From: Arthrobacter sp. ov407
GTDB taxonomy: Bacteria; Actinomycetota; Actinomycetes; Actinomycetales; Micrococcaceae
Length of the DNA: 64,000 nt
NCBI RefSeq assembly: GCF_900102895.1
Contig: NZ_FNGD01000013.1
Location: forward strand, 62,001 to 126,000
Direction of reading: 5' to 3'
In this document: piece after piece, positions 1-8,323 of the stretch
How positions within the stretch are numbered: position 1 is the first letter of the stretch
Layout of the letters: each line of letters opens with the position of its first letter
Notes under the pieces: generated by a model
What the model was told of the DNA's origin: nothing
The model's input: only the letters and a program-made list of their open reading frames with translations
Database searches by the model: none
Translations under genes and position numbers: made by a program

Positions 1-402
1 GTCCAGTCCGAGACCGTGCTCGTCTGCGAGCTCACCGAGCTTGTCGATTCCGGCCAGGACGTCGGCAAACGTGTTGGGCCATCCTCCGCCGTTGCCGGCG
101 CGCCGGTACTCCAGATTCCAGGCTGCCATGCCGTGCGCGGCGAGGTCCTTGGCAAGGGGCTCCCCAAGTTCCGCGCCATACTGCGAACGCCAGTACCCGC
201 CATGGATCACCACCACCACACCCTTGGGCGCGGCCATCTCCGGAAGGAAGAGCTCACCCCACTGGCTGGGGTCCTCGCCATATTGGTACTTGTGCCTCTT
301 CACAGCGTCCTCCTTGGGGCCCGGTGAACAGGCGGCGGAAACTGCCCCCAGAGTCACCGCCGCTGCGCCAGCGATCATAGCCCGCCGCCGCATATCAGCC
401 AT
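1..402 (-). CDS. alpha/beta hydrolase lipoprotein, N-terminal part (cut by window edge)
   Basis: The reading frame runs from an ATG at 402 to base 1 without a stop, so 134 residues are visible and the C-terminus lies outside the window. The N-terminus has positively charged residues, an alanine-rich hydrophobic stretch and a lipobox ending VSAAC (Cys25), so the protein is probably an exported lipoprotein. Residues 63-71 read VVVIHGGYW, the oxyanion-hole HGG(Y/W) motif of esterase/lipase-type alpha/beta hydrolases. It is followed by NLEYRRAGNGGGWP, also usual in that family. The nucleophile Ser, Asp and His would lie beyond the edge. The substrate cannot be told. It is divergent from the synthetase gene to its right. 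Confidence 0.8.
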   Translation of the reverse strand, partial: MADMRRRAMIAGAAAVTLGAVSAACSPGPKEDAVKRHKYQYGEDPSQWGELFLPEMAAPKGVVVVIHGGYWRSQYGAELGEPLAKDLAAHGMAAWNLEYRRAGNGGGWPNTFADVLAGIDKLGELADEHGLGLD

Positions 403-536
403 GTGCTGAGCCTACCTTGGGCGCCAAGCGGCCCCGCGCAGGCCGGGCCCCTGCATGCCGCACTTGCACACGTCCCGATTGCTGCGGCCGGGAGAGCCTG
501 CGGGCCGGTGTCGGCGGTGCGCCGTAAGCTGGATCC

Positions 537-1643
537 ATGGCGAGCAACTGGGACCGTTTGGACCTGAGCCTGCGCGATTCCGTGCAGGAGAACGTGGAAC
601 TGTACGAGCGGCTCCGGCCTGCCCTGAAGCTGGTCACACGGGAGGTCCTGCTCACGCTGCGGACCATGCTCAAGGGCACCGAGGTCACGCCGTTGTTCGT
701 CACCGGCCGCACCAAGACCGTTGAATCCTTCCGCGAAAAGATTTCCCGCACGGAAGAACCGCTGGAGCCAGGCGGGCCGCCTGTGCTCAAGTTTCCGGAC
801 CCGTTCCGGACCCTGAACGACATGGTGGGCATCCGCGTGATCACCAAGCTGCCGGCGGAAAACGCGGTGGTGGCCAATCTGATCAAGCGCCAGCGCCAGC
901 TCTTTGACTGCCGGGGGGACCGCGAAAAGGACATCGGCTCGATCGAGTCCGGCACGTACGGCTACTCCAGCCGGCACCTGATCCTGCGGACCATCCAGAA
1001 CGAGGCCGTCAAGGACTACCAACTGGCCTTCAACCCGGACGTGCCGCCGAATGGCAGCTACTTCTTCGAGTGCCAGATCCGCACAGTGTTCGCGCACGCC
1101 TGGAGCGAGATCGAGCACGACATCCGTTTCAAGGCCGAGGACCCGCGGGCCTGGACCCCGCACTTCGACCGCCAGTTCACCGCCACGGCCGCCATGTTGG
1201 AGACCGTGGAGAGCGCGTTCTCGGACCTGCATGAGCGCTACGAGGAGGTCCGCAGTTACTGGGATGTGGACGGCGAGGGTGGCGCGCAACTGACGCCCAA
1301 CCGGATCCGCGACGTGTGGCGGACCCTGCTGCCGCACGTGGACCGGAAGGTCGACGACGACTGGGGCTGGGCCGCGGAGCTTATGGCCGCCCATGGCCTC
1401 AATCAGACCATGCAGCTCGCCGGGCTGCTCAGCGCCAACCGGATCACCGAGGTCCGCAAGGCCCTGGACCACCGCTACTCCCCCGGCCCGGACCGGCTGC
1501 TCGATGACCTGCTGCTGTGGCAGTACGGCACCGAACACATCGAGCTCACCGCCGAGCCGGCCGACGCCGTCCCGCACCCCCGGCGCGACAGCCTCCTGCG
1601 GCGGCTCAAGCAGATCGAGCGGTACCGGCTCACACAGGGCTAG
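537..1643 (+). CDS. RelA/SpoT-domain nucleotidyltransferase (GTP pyrophosphokinase-like)
   Basis: A 368-residue protein with a RelA/SpoT synthetase domain and no N-terminal HD hydrolase, TGS or ACT domain, so it is a small alarmone synthetase-like protein. Visible motifs are GRTKT at 57-61, DMVGIRV at 95-101, GYSSRHL at 142-148, ECQIRT at 178-183 and HAWSEIEHDI at 187-196. In the family these surround the G-loop, the Mg-binding Asp and the pyrophosphate-transfer site. The expected reaction is transfer of pyrophosphate from ATP to GTP or GDP in the cytoplasm. The C-terminal 120 residues are helical and not recognised. No strong ribosome site precedes the ATG. The gene stands alone and is followed directly by a tetranucleotide repeat. 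Confidence 0.85.
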   Translation: MASNWDRLDLSLRDSVQENVELYERLRPALKLVTREVLLTLRTMLKGTEVTPLFVTGRTKTVESFREKISRTEEPLEPGGPPVLKFPDPFRTLNDMVGIRVITKLPAENAVVANLIKRQRQLFDCRGDREKDIGSIESGTYGYSSRHLILRTIQNEAVKDYQLAFNPDVPPNGSYFFECQIRTVFAHAWSEIEHDIRFKAEDPRAWTPHFDRQFTATAAMLETVESAFSDLHERYEEVRSYWDVDGEGGAQLTPNRIRDVWRTLLPHVDRKVDDDWGWAAELMAAHGLNQTMQLAGLLSANRITEVRKALDHRYSPGPDRLLDDLLLWQYGTEHIELTAEPADAVPHPRRDSLLRRLKQIERYRLTQG

Positions 1644-1672
1644 CGTGTGCCTGCGTCCGCGGACGCCCGGCG

Positions 1673-1731
<59 letters not shown>

Positions 1732-1732
1732 G

Positions 1733-1826
1733 CGGATTTTCCCCACCTTTGAGACGGCGACGCCGCGACTCACCGGCGGTTCGGCGCGACACGCCGGGCG
1801 CCGACTTCAAAGGTGGGGAAAGTCCG
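1733..1826. repeat. long inverted repeat with near-identical 20-bp arms
   Basis: The left arm (1733-1752, ending TTTCCCCACCTTTGA) and the right arm (1807-1826, beginning TCAAAGGTGGGGAAA) are reverse complements at 19 of 20 positions. The 54-base loop is GC-rich and itself partly self-complementary. There is no open frame of note. It could be a REP-like or MITE-like intergenic element, or a terminator for the upstream gene, but it lacks a T tract. Confidence 0.85.
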
Positions 1827-1839
1827 GCGTCGAAGAGGG

Positions 1840-2037
1840 CTACCGGCGGTGGCCCGTGTTGTCCAAGCCCACGAAATGCGAGTGACCCAGAGTCTGTCCC
1901 CGGTGAAAATCGCGAAGCTGCCGCTCTGACTCTGGGTCAGACCCGGCAGACGACCGCAGCGCCCTGCGGGAAATATCGCGCCAGATTGACACGACAATAA
2001 TGACCAGTGCGCCGATGCCCAGAACAATCCATTCCAT
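1840..2037 (-). CDS. small membrane protein, hypothetical
   Basis: A 65-residue frame with a well-placed ribosome site (AGGGGG, six bases before the ATG). Residues 2-20 form one hydrophobic segment (WIVLGIGALVIIVV), followed by the basic stretch RDISRR. This is the layout of a single-pass small membrane protein. The C-terminal 35 residues have no recognisable character and are partly encoded by a palindrome (1883-1939), so the original C-terminus may have been replaced by a repeat. I do not recognise a family. It could also be non-coding. Confidence 0.4.
   Translation of the reverse strand: MEWIVLGIGALVIIVVSIWRDISRRALRSSAGSDPESERQLRDFHRGQTLGHSHFVGLDNTGHRR
1883..1939. repeat. inverted repeat, 12-bp arms
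   Basis: TGACCCAGAGTC at 1883-1894 and its exact reverse complement at 1928-1939, with a 33-base loop. It overlaps the 3' part of the small membrane ORF. Confidence 0.75.
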
Positions 2038-2125
2038 AATTCCCCCTAAGCCGGCAGTCTATGCATCCCCCGGCCGGGGCGAAAGGACCTGTGGCCTTTG
2101 TTCGATGGACGCGGACGCGTGCGGC

Positions 2126-2410
2126 TTATTTGTGGGCGTAGGTGAGGCAATCAGCGTTGTCGACCCCCGGGCCCACGTGAACTTCGGACGCCTTGCACAT
2201 CAGATGGTCGTTGTGGGTGCATTCGGACCGCTGGCAGGCGCCGACGTCGGCCAGCACCTTGGGGAGCCCTCCGTGCACACCGATGTCGATGAAGGTCGCG
2301 CAGGAGGCATGGTCTTCAGCGCCGCCGACGGTAATGGCGGCCGCGTTGCAGTGGGAGTGATCGTTGAACGAGCAATTGCTCACGCTGCAGTCGGCTACAT
2401 GCGTCGTCAT
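2126..2410 (-). CDS. DUF1540 domain protein with two Cys-rich repeats
   Basis: A 94-residue protein starting at MTTHVADC. This start has GGAGG eight bases upstream and is preferred over a longer frame beginning at 2497. Two copies of the DUF1540 pattern are visible. The first is DCSVSNCSFNDHSHC with a following C near residue 37; the second is ACQRSECTHNDHLMC with a following C near residue 89. The four cysteines per copy suggest a small metal-binding module. The family is common in actinobacteria and of unknown function. The gene is monocistronic and divergent from the transporter to its right. Confidence 0.85.
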   Translation of the reverse strand: MTTHVADCSVSNCSFNDHSHCNAAAITVGGAEDHASCATFIDIGVHGGLPKVLADVGACQRSECTHNDHLMCKASEVHVGPGVDNADCLTYAHK

Positions 2411-2604
2411 TGGATATTCCTCCATGCTCCGGCCACCCCGGACGGGCGGCGCCGTGGTTCCACGGTAGGCGGCACCAGGGCGAACAAAAAGACCCAAACG
2501 TGTGACCTAATACCGGTCCGGACGGGAGTCAAAAATCTGACATATTTGTCACACGGGTGGTCACGAAGTGGTCAGTCCGCGGACGCCGGTGGCACCATTC
2601 TTGG

Positions 2605-3657
2605 ATGCTTGAGGCAACCAAAACTCCGAATAACGCCCGGGACGCGAGCGCAGCCGCCGACGTCCCGGCCAATCCCGCCCTCGCCGCCGAGGCAAAGATC
2701 GCCCGGATCGCGGTGACGGTCTTCCCGATCCTCGTCGTGGTGGCCGGCCTCGCCGGCTTCCTGCTCCCCGGGGCGTTCAAACCCCTCGCGCCCAGCGTGC
2801 CCTTCCTGCTGGGCATCATCATGTTCTGCATGGGCCTGACGCTGACCCCGCCCGATTTCGCCTCGGTAGCCAAGCGTCCCTGGGCCGTTGCCCTGGGAAT
2901 CGTGGCGCACTACGTCATCATGCCGGGGGCCGGCTGGCTGATCGCCGTCGCCCTGCACCTCGAGCCGGAGCTTGCGGTTGGCCTGATCCTGGTGGGCTGC
3001 GCGCCGTCGGGCACAGCCTCCAACGTGATGGCGTTCCTGGCCAAGGGCGACGTCGCCCTGTCCGTGGCCGTCGCCTCCGTGTCCACCCTGATCGCCCCGA
3101 TCGTAACGCCGCTGCTGGTGCTGTTCCTGGCCGGCTCCTACCTGAGCATTGACGCCGGCGGCATGGTCCAGGACATCGTCAAGACCGTCCTCCTGCCCGT
3201 CATTGCCGGCCTTGTGGCCCGCCTCTTCCTCCGCAAGCTCGTGGCCAAGGTCCTCCCTGCCCTGCCGTGGGCCTCCGCCGTCGTAATTTCCCTGATCGTG
3301 GCGATCGTGGTGGCCGGCAGCGCCAGCAAGATCGTCGCCGCGGGTGGAATCGTGTTCCTCGCGGTGGTGCTGCACAACGGTTTCGGACTGGGCCTGGGCT
3401 ACCTGGCCGGCAGGCTGGGGCGCCTGGATGACAAGGCGCGCAGGGCCCTGGCCTTTGAAGTCGGGATGCAGAATTCCGGCCTGGCCGCCACCCTCGCTAC
3501 GGCGCACTTCGGCGCGCTGGCCGCGCTGCCCTCTGCCGTCTTCTCCCTGTGGCACAACGTCTCCGGCGCGATCGTGGCCGCGTGGCTGGCCCGGCGCCCT
3601 CTCCGGGAAACCGCAACGCAGGACACAGCACCGGAGGCCGCCGCGCTGAACGCCTAG
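2605..3657 (+). CDS. bile acid:sodium symporter (BASS) family transporter
   Basis: A 350-residue protein with about ten hydrophobic segments between residues 30 and 330. The family hallmarks are visible: FLLGIIMFCMGLTL near the N-terminus, GLILVGCAPSGTASNVM in the crossed-helix region, and FEVGMQNSGLAATLA toward the C-terminus. Family members are sodium-coupled importers of organic anions, for example pantoate, 2-keto acids or sterol acids. The substrate here is unknown. I chose the ATG at 2605 because the 16 residues before it (from 2557) are not hydrophobic and look like leader sequence. No good ribosome site precedes either start. The next gene is a convergent LacI-type protein. Confidence 0.88.
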   Translation: MLEATKTPNNARDASAAADVPANPALAAEAKIARIAVTVFPILVVVAGLAGFLLPGAFKPLAPSVPFLLGIIMFCMGLTLTPPDFASVAKRPWAVALGIVAHYVIMPGAGWLIAVALHLEPELAVGLILVGCAPSGTASNVMAFLAKGDVALSVAVASVSTLIAPIVTPLLVLFLAGSYLSIDAGGMVQDIVKTVLLPVIAGLVARLFLRKLVAKVLPALPWASAVVISLIVAIVVAGSASKIVAAGGIVFLAVVLHNGFGLGLGYLAGRLGRLDDKARRALAFEVGMQNSGLAATLATAHFGALAALPSAVFSLWHNVSGAIVAAWLARRPLRETATQDTAPEAAALNA

Positions 3658-3664
3658 GCGGGAC

Positions 3665-4258
3665 CTAGCTCCGGAGCCGGGCGAGCAGCAGGGCGATGGC
3701 GCGCTCGGCCAGGACCGCGGGGGTGTCCGTTCCGGCGGGGACCACATCGTATCCGCCCTGAACAGCGAGGCTGCCGGCCCCGGCGTCGTCCGTAATGAGC
3801 ACCTGGGCCATGCCGCGGCCGGCGAGCTCCGCCATCGTCCCGGCATGGTCAGCTGTCCCGGAATCGTCGCCGGCATCCGGCGCGCAGGTGTGGATCACGC
3901 CGTCGGCGCCGCCGGAGAGCATGAACTGCCGCCAGCTCCCGCCCAGCAGGATGACCGCCTGATAGCCGTGCTCCGGCAGGATCCCGGCCAGCAGTGTGGC
4001 GATGGCCCTGTCCCGTGGCTGTTCGAGGTCCGCCACGGCCACGGCCACCAGCTCCGTGCGGCCCCGGCGCATTCCCCGGGCGGCACGGTTGGCCACGTAG
4101 CCAAGTTCGCGGACCGCGGAGTGCACCCGGTCCTGGGTGGCCTGGCTGATCCGGGTGGTGCCGCCGGAACGGCCGGAGAGCACGTAGGAAACTGTGGTCA
4201 GGGACACCCCGGCCGTCTCCGCGACGTCGCGGATGGTGGGCTTGGATCCATGCCGCAC
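3665..4258 (-). CDS. LacI-family regulator, short form lacking most of the sensor domain
   Basis: Starting at the GTG at 4258 (GGGAG six bases upstream), the protein is 197 residues long. The N-terminus has a canonical LacI helix-turn-helix (TIRDVAETAGVSLTTVSYVLSG) and hinge helix (ELGYVANRAARGMRRG). After this come the first strands of a periplasmic-binding-like sensor. The usual second sensor lobe is almost absent: family members have about 330-350 residues, and here only a C-terminal ERAIALLLARL helix remains. A start at 4348 would add 30 residues without clear homology. It may respond to a small ligand through half a domain, or be a degenerate regulator. It may control the convergent BASS transporter, but no operator was found. 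Confidence 0.75.
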   Translation of the reverse strand: MRHGSKPTIRDVAETAGVSLTTVSYVLSGRSGGTTRISQATQDRVHSAVRELGYVANRAARGMRRGRTELVAVAVADLEQPRDRAIATLLAGILPEHGYQAVILLGGSWRQFMLSGGADGVIHTCAPDAGDDSGTADHAGTMAELAGRGMAQVLITDDAGAGSLAVQGGYDVVPAGTDTPAVLAERAIALLLARLRS

Positions 4259-4349
4259 GAATTGCTCCCGGGTACTTCGGCGCCGCGAATGCGCGGCGGC
4301 TGAGGCGATACTGGCACGGCGCGGAAGTCGCGCCGGCCTGTTCTGCACT

Positions 4350-4916
4350 CTATCGCCGGGATGGCCCCCGGCGTGACCCTGCGGGCAGGTCCTTGGTGAA
4401 TGCCAGCGGTCCGATGGTTTCCGGGTCCGCGGAGAGATCGAACTGGGCCTCGAAGCCGGTGTTCAGATAGAGGTGTTTCGCCTCCGGCTGGCGGGGGCCG
4501 GTGGTCAGGTAGACCTTCCGGTAGCCGCGGCGGGCGGCCAGCGCCTCGAGTTCGGCGAGGACAAACCGGGCAAGTCCGCGGCGGCGGTGTGCCGAATGCG
4601 TCCAGATCCGCTTGAACTCGGCGGTCTTCGGGCCGTGCCGGCGGAAGGCGCCGCCCGCCACGGATTCGCCGTTCTCGCGCACAATCAACAGGGCGCCGCC
4701 TGGGGCGGCGAATTCCTGGGCCGGGTAGCGGTTGAGCTCCTCCGCGGCTGCTCCCCGGCCGAAGAGGTAGCCGTAGCGGGTGTCATATTCGAGCGCGAGC
4801 TCATCCAGGAGCGGACGGACCCTGGGATCGCTCATGGGGAGACTGAGGACCGTCAGCGTGGAGGTGTCTACGGGCCGGGTTTCCACGGGCTGGGAGTGTA
4901 GTGGTGATGGGGTCAT
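4350..4916 (-). CDS. GNAT family N-acetyltransferase
   Basis: A 188-residue protein of the GNAT fold. The acetyl-CoA pyrophosphate loop reads HRRRGLARFVLAELEALAARRG (RRRGLA core, the R/Q-x-x-G-x-A signature). It is followed by a strand and the Y-LNTGF motif typical of the C-terminal alpha4-beta7 part. The start codon overlaps the stop of the upstream FAD/NAD(P) gene by ATGA, so the two are one transcript. The neighbourhood (amino-acid importer and two flavin monooxygenases, divergently placed) recalls Bacillus ytmI, where a GNAT acetylates S-modified cysteines before oxidation. That role is an inference here. Confidence 0.85.
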   Translation of the reverse strand: MTPSPLHSQPVETRPVDTSTLTVLSLPMSDPRVRPLLDELALEYDTRYGYLFGRGAAAEELNRYPAQEFAAPGGALLIVRENGESVAGGAFRRHGPKTAEFKRIWTHSAHRRRGLARFVLAELEALAARRGYRKVYLTTGPRQPEAKHLYLNTGFEAQFDLSADPETIGPLAFTKDLPAGSRRGPSRR

Positions 4917-6964
4917 GACGGGTCCTTTCCGCCGGCGGCCGCCTGCGGCACCGCCTGGCCGTTGTTCGCTTGGCCGATGCCGACTGGCTCGTTGTTGGCC
5001 TGGCCGTTGTTGGCTTGGCCGCTGTTGGAATCGGCCAGGAGGTTCAGGACGCGCCTTGCCAGAGCGTCGTTTTCGCGGAACGGCGCGGCGTTGGTGCCGG
5101 GCCGGGCGAAGGCGCCGGCGCCCCAGCCGGAGGTACCGGGCCCGACGGCGAACAGTCGCTCGCGCCGCTCCCCCACCGGACTGATCAGCTCGTTGTGGGC
5201 GGACACCAAGAGCCGTCCCGTCGCATGCGTACCGTCCGCGGTGAGCAACTGCTGCTCGGTGCCGAGCCCGGAGGTGTGCAGCTGGCGCAGCAACGGGTTC
5301 GCGGAGCGGGCCACCGACGGCGCGGGGAGCCGGGCCTCGATCAGGGCCGCAGCTGACACGGTGATCCCGGCCTGGGCCGAGCGGGCGACGAACCGGCCCG
5401 AGTACTCCGCGGCCTCGATCTCCAACCCCGGGCCAATGAACTGCAGCAGCCCGGCCCGGTGGATCGCCAGCATCTCCCGCAGCCTGCGCGGCGGCGGCCC
5501 GGAATCGACGAAGCTAAAGAAGCCGTGCCACCAGCCCTGGACATCGCGCTGCGACCGCGCGTTCAGCCGCTCGGACGGCACCAGCCTGCCCAGGTCCATG
5601 TAGGACTTGAGCAGGGAGGTGAACAGGGCCAGGGTCTCCGAATGGTCCGGCCCGGTGCGCAGCTCAAGGTCGCGGCCAATGTACGCTGCCACCGCAGCCT
5701 GGACGTCCGCGTGGCCGGCGAACACGCGGCCCGCGAACGGATGGTCCAGCCGTTCGAGGTCCAGGTGGAGCCCTGAGTCCGGGACGGACTCGGTGACCAG
5801 CCGCTGGCGGTCCTGGCTGTACCACTCCGCGGCGGAGAACCGCTCGGCGAATTCCTGCCAGCCGATCCGGACCCGCCCCGGGTAGCCGGTGAACAGTTCG
5901 CGGTAGTACACGTAGCCGGCATCCTTGGCGATCAGGGGCCAAAGCTGGGCGCGGAAGTCCAGCTCGCCGGGCGCGTCCAGCAGCGCCGCGACGACGTCTG
6001 CGGTGAAGAACACCGGCTCGCCCGCTGCGTCGCCGCGCAGGGTGGACGTGATCTTGGAGTGGAAGGGCACGCCGCGGCGGGACCCGGCCCACAGCCGCGG
6101 CTCGGCACCGGAGGGCAGGTAGCGCAGGCCGCCGTCGGGCAGCTCCTCGAACCTGCCGTCACGGCCCTCCATGAGCAGGACCAGCAGGTCCACGAAGGCC
6201 AGACCCATGCCGGAGACAATCACGTCCTGGCCCGCGGCGAGCGGTGAGTAGTCGACGTCGGTGGTGTAGCTGGGCGCCGCGTGGAACGCGCCGTGCCGGG
6301 CGGCAAAACCGGCCCACGCGGCAGACTCCGGCCCGGGCAGCGAATCGGTATGCCCGAGGGAGGCGATCACGACGTCGGCGCGCAGCACCGCGCCGCCAGC
6401 CAGCCGGACGCGGTAGCGTTCTGGACCCTTATCCGGCGCGCCCTGTTCCGGTTCACCCTGTTCCTGTTCGTCCTGCACGGGTTCGACGGCGGACGCCGTG
6501 TCCCGGTGCACCGTGACGGTGGTCTCCGGTCCGAGGGCGGCGGCGGAGCGGCGGAAGAACCATTCCAGGTAGACGCTCTGCAGCTGCCGGGTGGGAAAGG
6601 TGGAGCCGGTGAGGACAGCCAGCTGGCGCCGAAGTTCTTGCGGCAGCTCCGGCACATCCGCGATGGAGCCGTCCAGCACCCCGGCGGCCCAGTCCACCAG
6701 GCCGGGGCCTTCGACGGCCGGTCCCTCGCACTGGACGGAGGCGTCGGTGAACATCGTGACATCCGCCGCGGCGGAGTTGAGCATCAGCCCGGGATGCTGT
6801 TCGTAGCGCCAGATCCTGCCGGCGCCCGGGGTGTGCGGTTCCACGACGTGGATCTGGAGCGTGCCGGCGAACAGTTCCGGCCGGTTGGCGGCGAGGCGTT
6901 CCAGCAACCCGGCCGTGCGCGGGCCGCCGCCGATGAGGACCACGGATGGGGCATTCACTGGCAT
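4913..6964 (-). CDS. FAD/NAD(P)-binding protein of the NAD_binding_9 type
   Basis: A 683-residue cytoplasmic protein. The start at 6964 has AGGAG six bases upstream and places the Rossmann motif VVLIGGGPRTAG at the N-terminus. A longer frame to 7006 exists without support. Family members have a FAD/NAD(P)-binding fold and often act as N-hydroxylating or other oxidising enzymes. Internal features include IASLGHTDSLPGP around residue 200 and VIVSGMGLAFVDLLVL, a second dinucleotide-type loop. A stretch near residue 170 is a low-complexity run of short Glu/Gln repeats (EQEQGEPEQGAPDKG), and the C-terminus has QANNGQANNE repeats. It is translationally coupled to the GNAT gene and divergent from the ABC importer. 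Confidence 0.8.
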   Translation of the reverse strand: MPVNAPSVVLIGGGPRTAGLLERLAANRPELFAGTLQIHVVEPHTPGAGRIWRYEQHPGLMLNSAAADVTMFTDASVQCEGPAVEGPGLVDWAAGVLDGSIADVPELPQELRRQLAVLTGSTFPTRQLQSVYLEWFFRRSAAALGPETTVTVHRDTASAVEPVQDEQEQGEPEQGAPDKGPERYRVRLAGGAVLRADVVIASLGHTDSLPGPESAAWAGFAARHGAFHAAPSYTTDVDYSPLAAGQDVIVSGMGLAFVDLLVLLMEGRDGRFEELPDGGLRYLPSGAEPRLWAGSRRGVPFHSKITSTLRGDAAGEPVFFTADVVAALLDAPGELDFRAQLWPLIAKDAGYVYYRELFTGYPGRVRIGWQEFAERFSAAEWYSQDRQRLVTESVPDSGLHLDLERLDHPFAGRVFAGHADVQAAVAAYIGRDLELRTGPDHSETLALFTSLLKSYMDLGRLVPSERLNARSQRDVQGWWHGFFSFVDSGPPPRRLREMLAIHRAGLLQFIGPGLEIEAAEYSGRFVARSAQAGITVSAAALIEARLPAPSVARSANPLLRQLHTSGLGTEQQLLTADGTHATGRLLVSAHNELISPVGERRERLFAVGPGTSGWGAGAFARPGTNAAPFRENDALARRVLNLLADSNSGQANNGQANNEPVGIGQANNGQAVPQAAAGGKDPS

Positions 6965-7130
6965 GACGGTCTCCTGGCTCTGGTGCGGAGCCCTCATGCT
7001 AGGCACCCGGAACGGGGCCGGTCGAGGCGCCGGTCACGGCCGTTCACCGCACGTAACGCGGCGTAAATCGAGGCAAGAAACCGTCGCGTGACGCCGTGCG
7101 AACCTGCGTGAACGTATGCAACTTGCCGCC

Positions 7131-7159
7131 TTGCCTGGCGTTTTCGCACGGCCCTAGAT
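7131..7159 (+). promoter_or_regulatory. putative sigma-70 promoter of the ABC-monooxygenase operon
   Basis: TTGCCT at 7131-7136 and CTAGAT at 7154-7159 are 17 bases apart. They lie about 50 bases before the permease start in the 243-base divergent region. Confidence 0.45.
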
Positions 7160-7207
7160 TGGCAGCCAACCGTACCCCCACAGCAACTGGAAGAAGCGAG
7201 GTGGCGC

Positions 7208-8323
7208 ATGAGTTCAACAGCAACCCCGGTGGCGCAGTCCGCCCCGGAGCCGGCGTCCGCCGGCATCGAATCCGCACCCGACACCGCACCGGCCGGCACC
7301 GCCGGCCCGGCGGGCCCGGCAGTCGACGGCGGAACCGCCGGCGCGGAAACCGCATCGGCCGAAACGGCCGGTTCGGCGGGCCGCAAGGCGGCCACCGATT
7401 ACGAGGACTACCGGCTGGTCCCGGCGCGCCACCCGTGGCGCTGGGTGGGCACCGCCGTCGTCGCCCTGGGCGTGGCCGGCATTGCCTGGTCCCTGGCCAC
7501 CAACCCGCGCTGGGAATGGGGCGTGGTGGCGCAGTGGTTCACCGCGCAGTCGATTGTGAATGGCCTGCTGGAGACCCTCAAGCTGACGGCGATCTCCGGG
7601 GCGCTCGGGTTCATCCTGGGGTTCATCCTGGCCCTGATGCGGCTCTCCGCGTCCCCGCTGCTGGTCTCGGTCTCGTGGACCTTCTCCTGGATCTTCCGCT
7701 CCACGCCGCTGCTGGTGCAGATGCTGCTCTGGTACAACCTGGGCTACCTCTACGAGAAGATCAGCTTAGGGCTCCCGTTCACGGACGTGCGCTTCTTCGA
7801 GGCGCAGACCACCACCCTGATCAGCCAGTTCGCCGCGGCGGTCCTGGGCCTGACCCTGAACCAGGCCGCCTACTCCGCCGAGATCATCCGCGGCGGCATC
7901 CTCTCCGTGGACCAGGGCCAGCTCGAGGCCGCAACCGCCCTGGGCATTCCGGCGTGGCGGCGCTCCACCAGGATCGTGCTGCCTCAGGCCATGCGGGCCA
8001 TCCTGCCCACCGCCTTCAACGAGGTGATCGGCCTGGTCAAGGGCACCTCGATTGTCTACGTCCTGGCCTACTCCGAGCTGTTCTACACCGTCCAGGTCAT
8101 CTACAACCGGACCCAGCAGGTCCTGCCGCTGCTGCTCGTGGCCACCCTCTGGTACGTCGTGATCACCTCGGTGCTGAGCGTCTTCCAGTACTACATCGAG
8201 CGGCACTACTCCAAGGGCGCCGTCCGCACGCTGCCCCTGACCCCGCTGCAGAAGGCCCGCAAATTCCTGTCCACGCATGCGCCCGCCACCGGGAAAACCA
8301 CCCAGGAAAGGGGCACCCGATGA
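7208..8323 (+). CDS. amino acid ABC transporter permease (HisM/TcyL type)
   Basis: A 371-residue inner-membrane protein. The first ~60 residues are an Ala/Gly/Pro/Thr-rich hydrophilic tail. The core starts near WRWVGTAVVALG and has about five to six membrane segments. Family signatures include FRSTPLLVQMLLWYN and the EAA loop EAATALGIPAWRRSTRIVLPQA that contacts the ATPase. FRSTPLLVQ is diagnostic for polar amino-acid permeases. It is the first gene of the plus-strand operon, and its TGA overlaps the ATPase ATG. The substrate is probably an amino acid or cysteine derivative, given the neighbouring monooxygenases. Confidence 0.93.
   Translation: MSSTATPVAQSAPEPASAGIESAPDTAPAGTAGPAGPAVDGGTAGAETASAETAGSAGRKAATDYEDYRLVPARHPWRWVGTAVVALGVAGIAWSLATNPRWEWGVVAQWFTAQSIVNGLLETLKLTAISGALGFILGFILALMRLSASPLLVSVSWTFSWIFRSTPLLVQMLLWYNLGYLYEKISLGLPFTDVRFFEAQTTTLISQFAAAVLGLTLNQAAYSAEIIRGGILSVDQGQLEAATALGIPAWRRSTRIVLPQAMRAILPTAFNEVIGLVKGTSIVYVLAYSELFYTVQVIYNRTQQVLPLLLVATLWYVVITSVLSVFQYYIERHYSKGAVRTLPLTPLQKARKFLSTHAPATGKTTQERGTR

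Noticed and set aside
375..1577. 400-residue open frame on the minus strand across the RelA/SpoT-like gene
   Set aside because: It is the antisense shadow of a clearly conserved gene in GC-rich DNA and has no recognisable domain or ribosome site.
2572..3876. 434-residue minus-strand frame opposite the BASS transporter
   Set aside because: Composition is Gly/His/Gln/Arg-rich, typical of the reverse strand of a membrane-protein gene.
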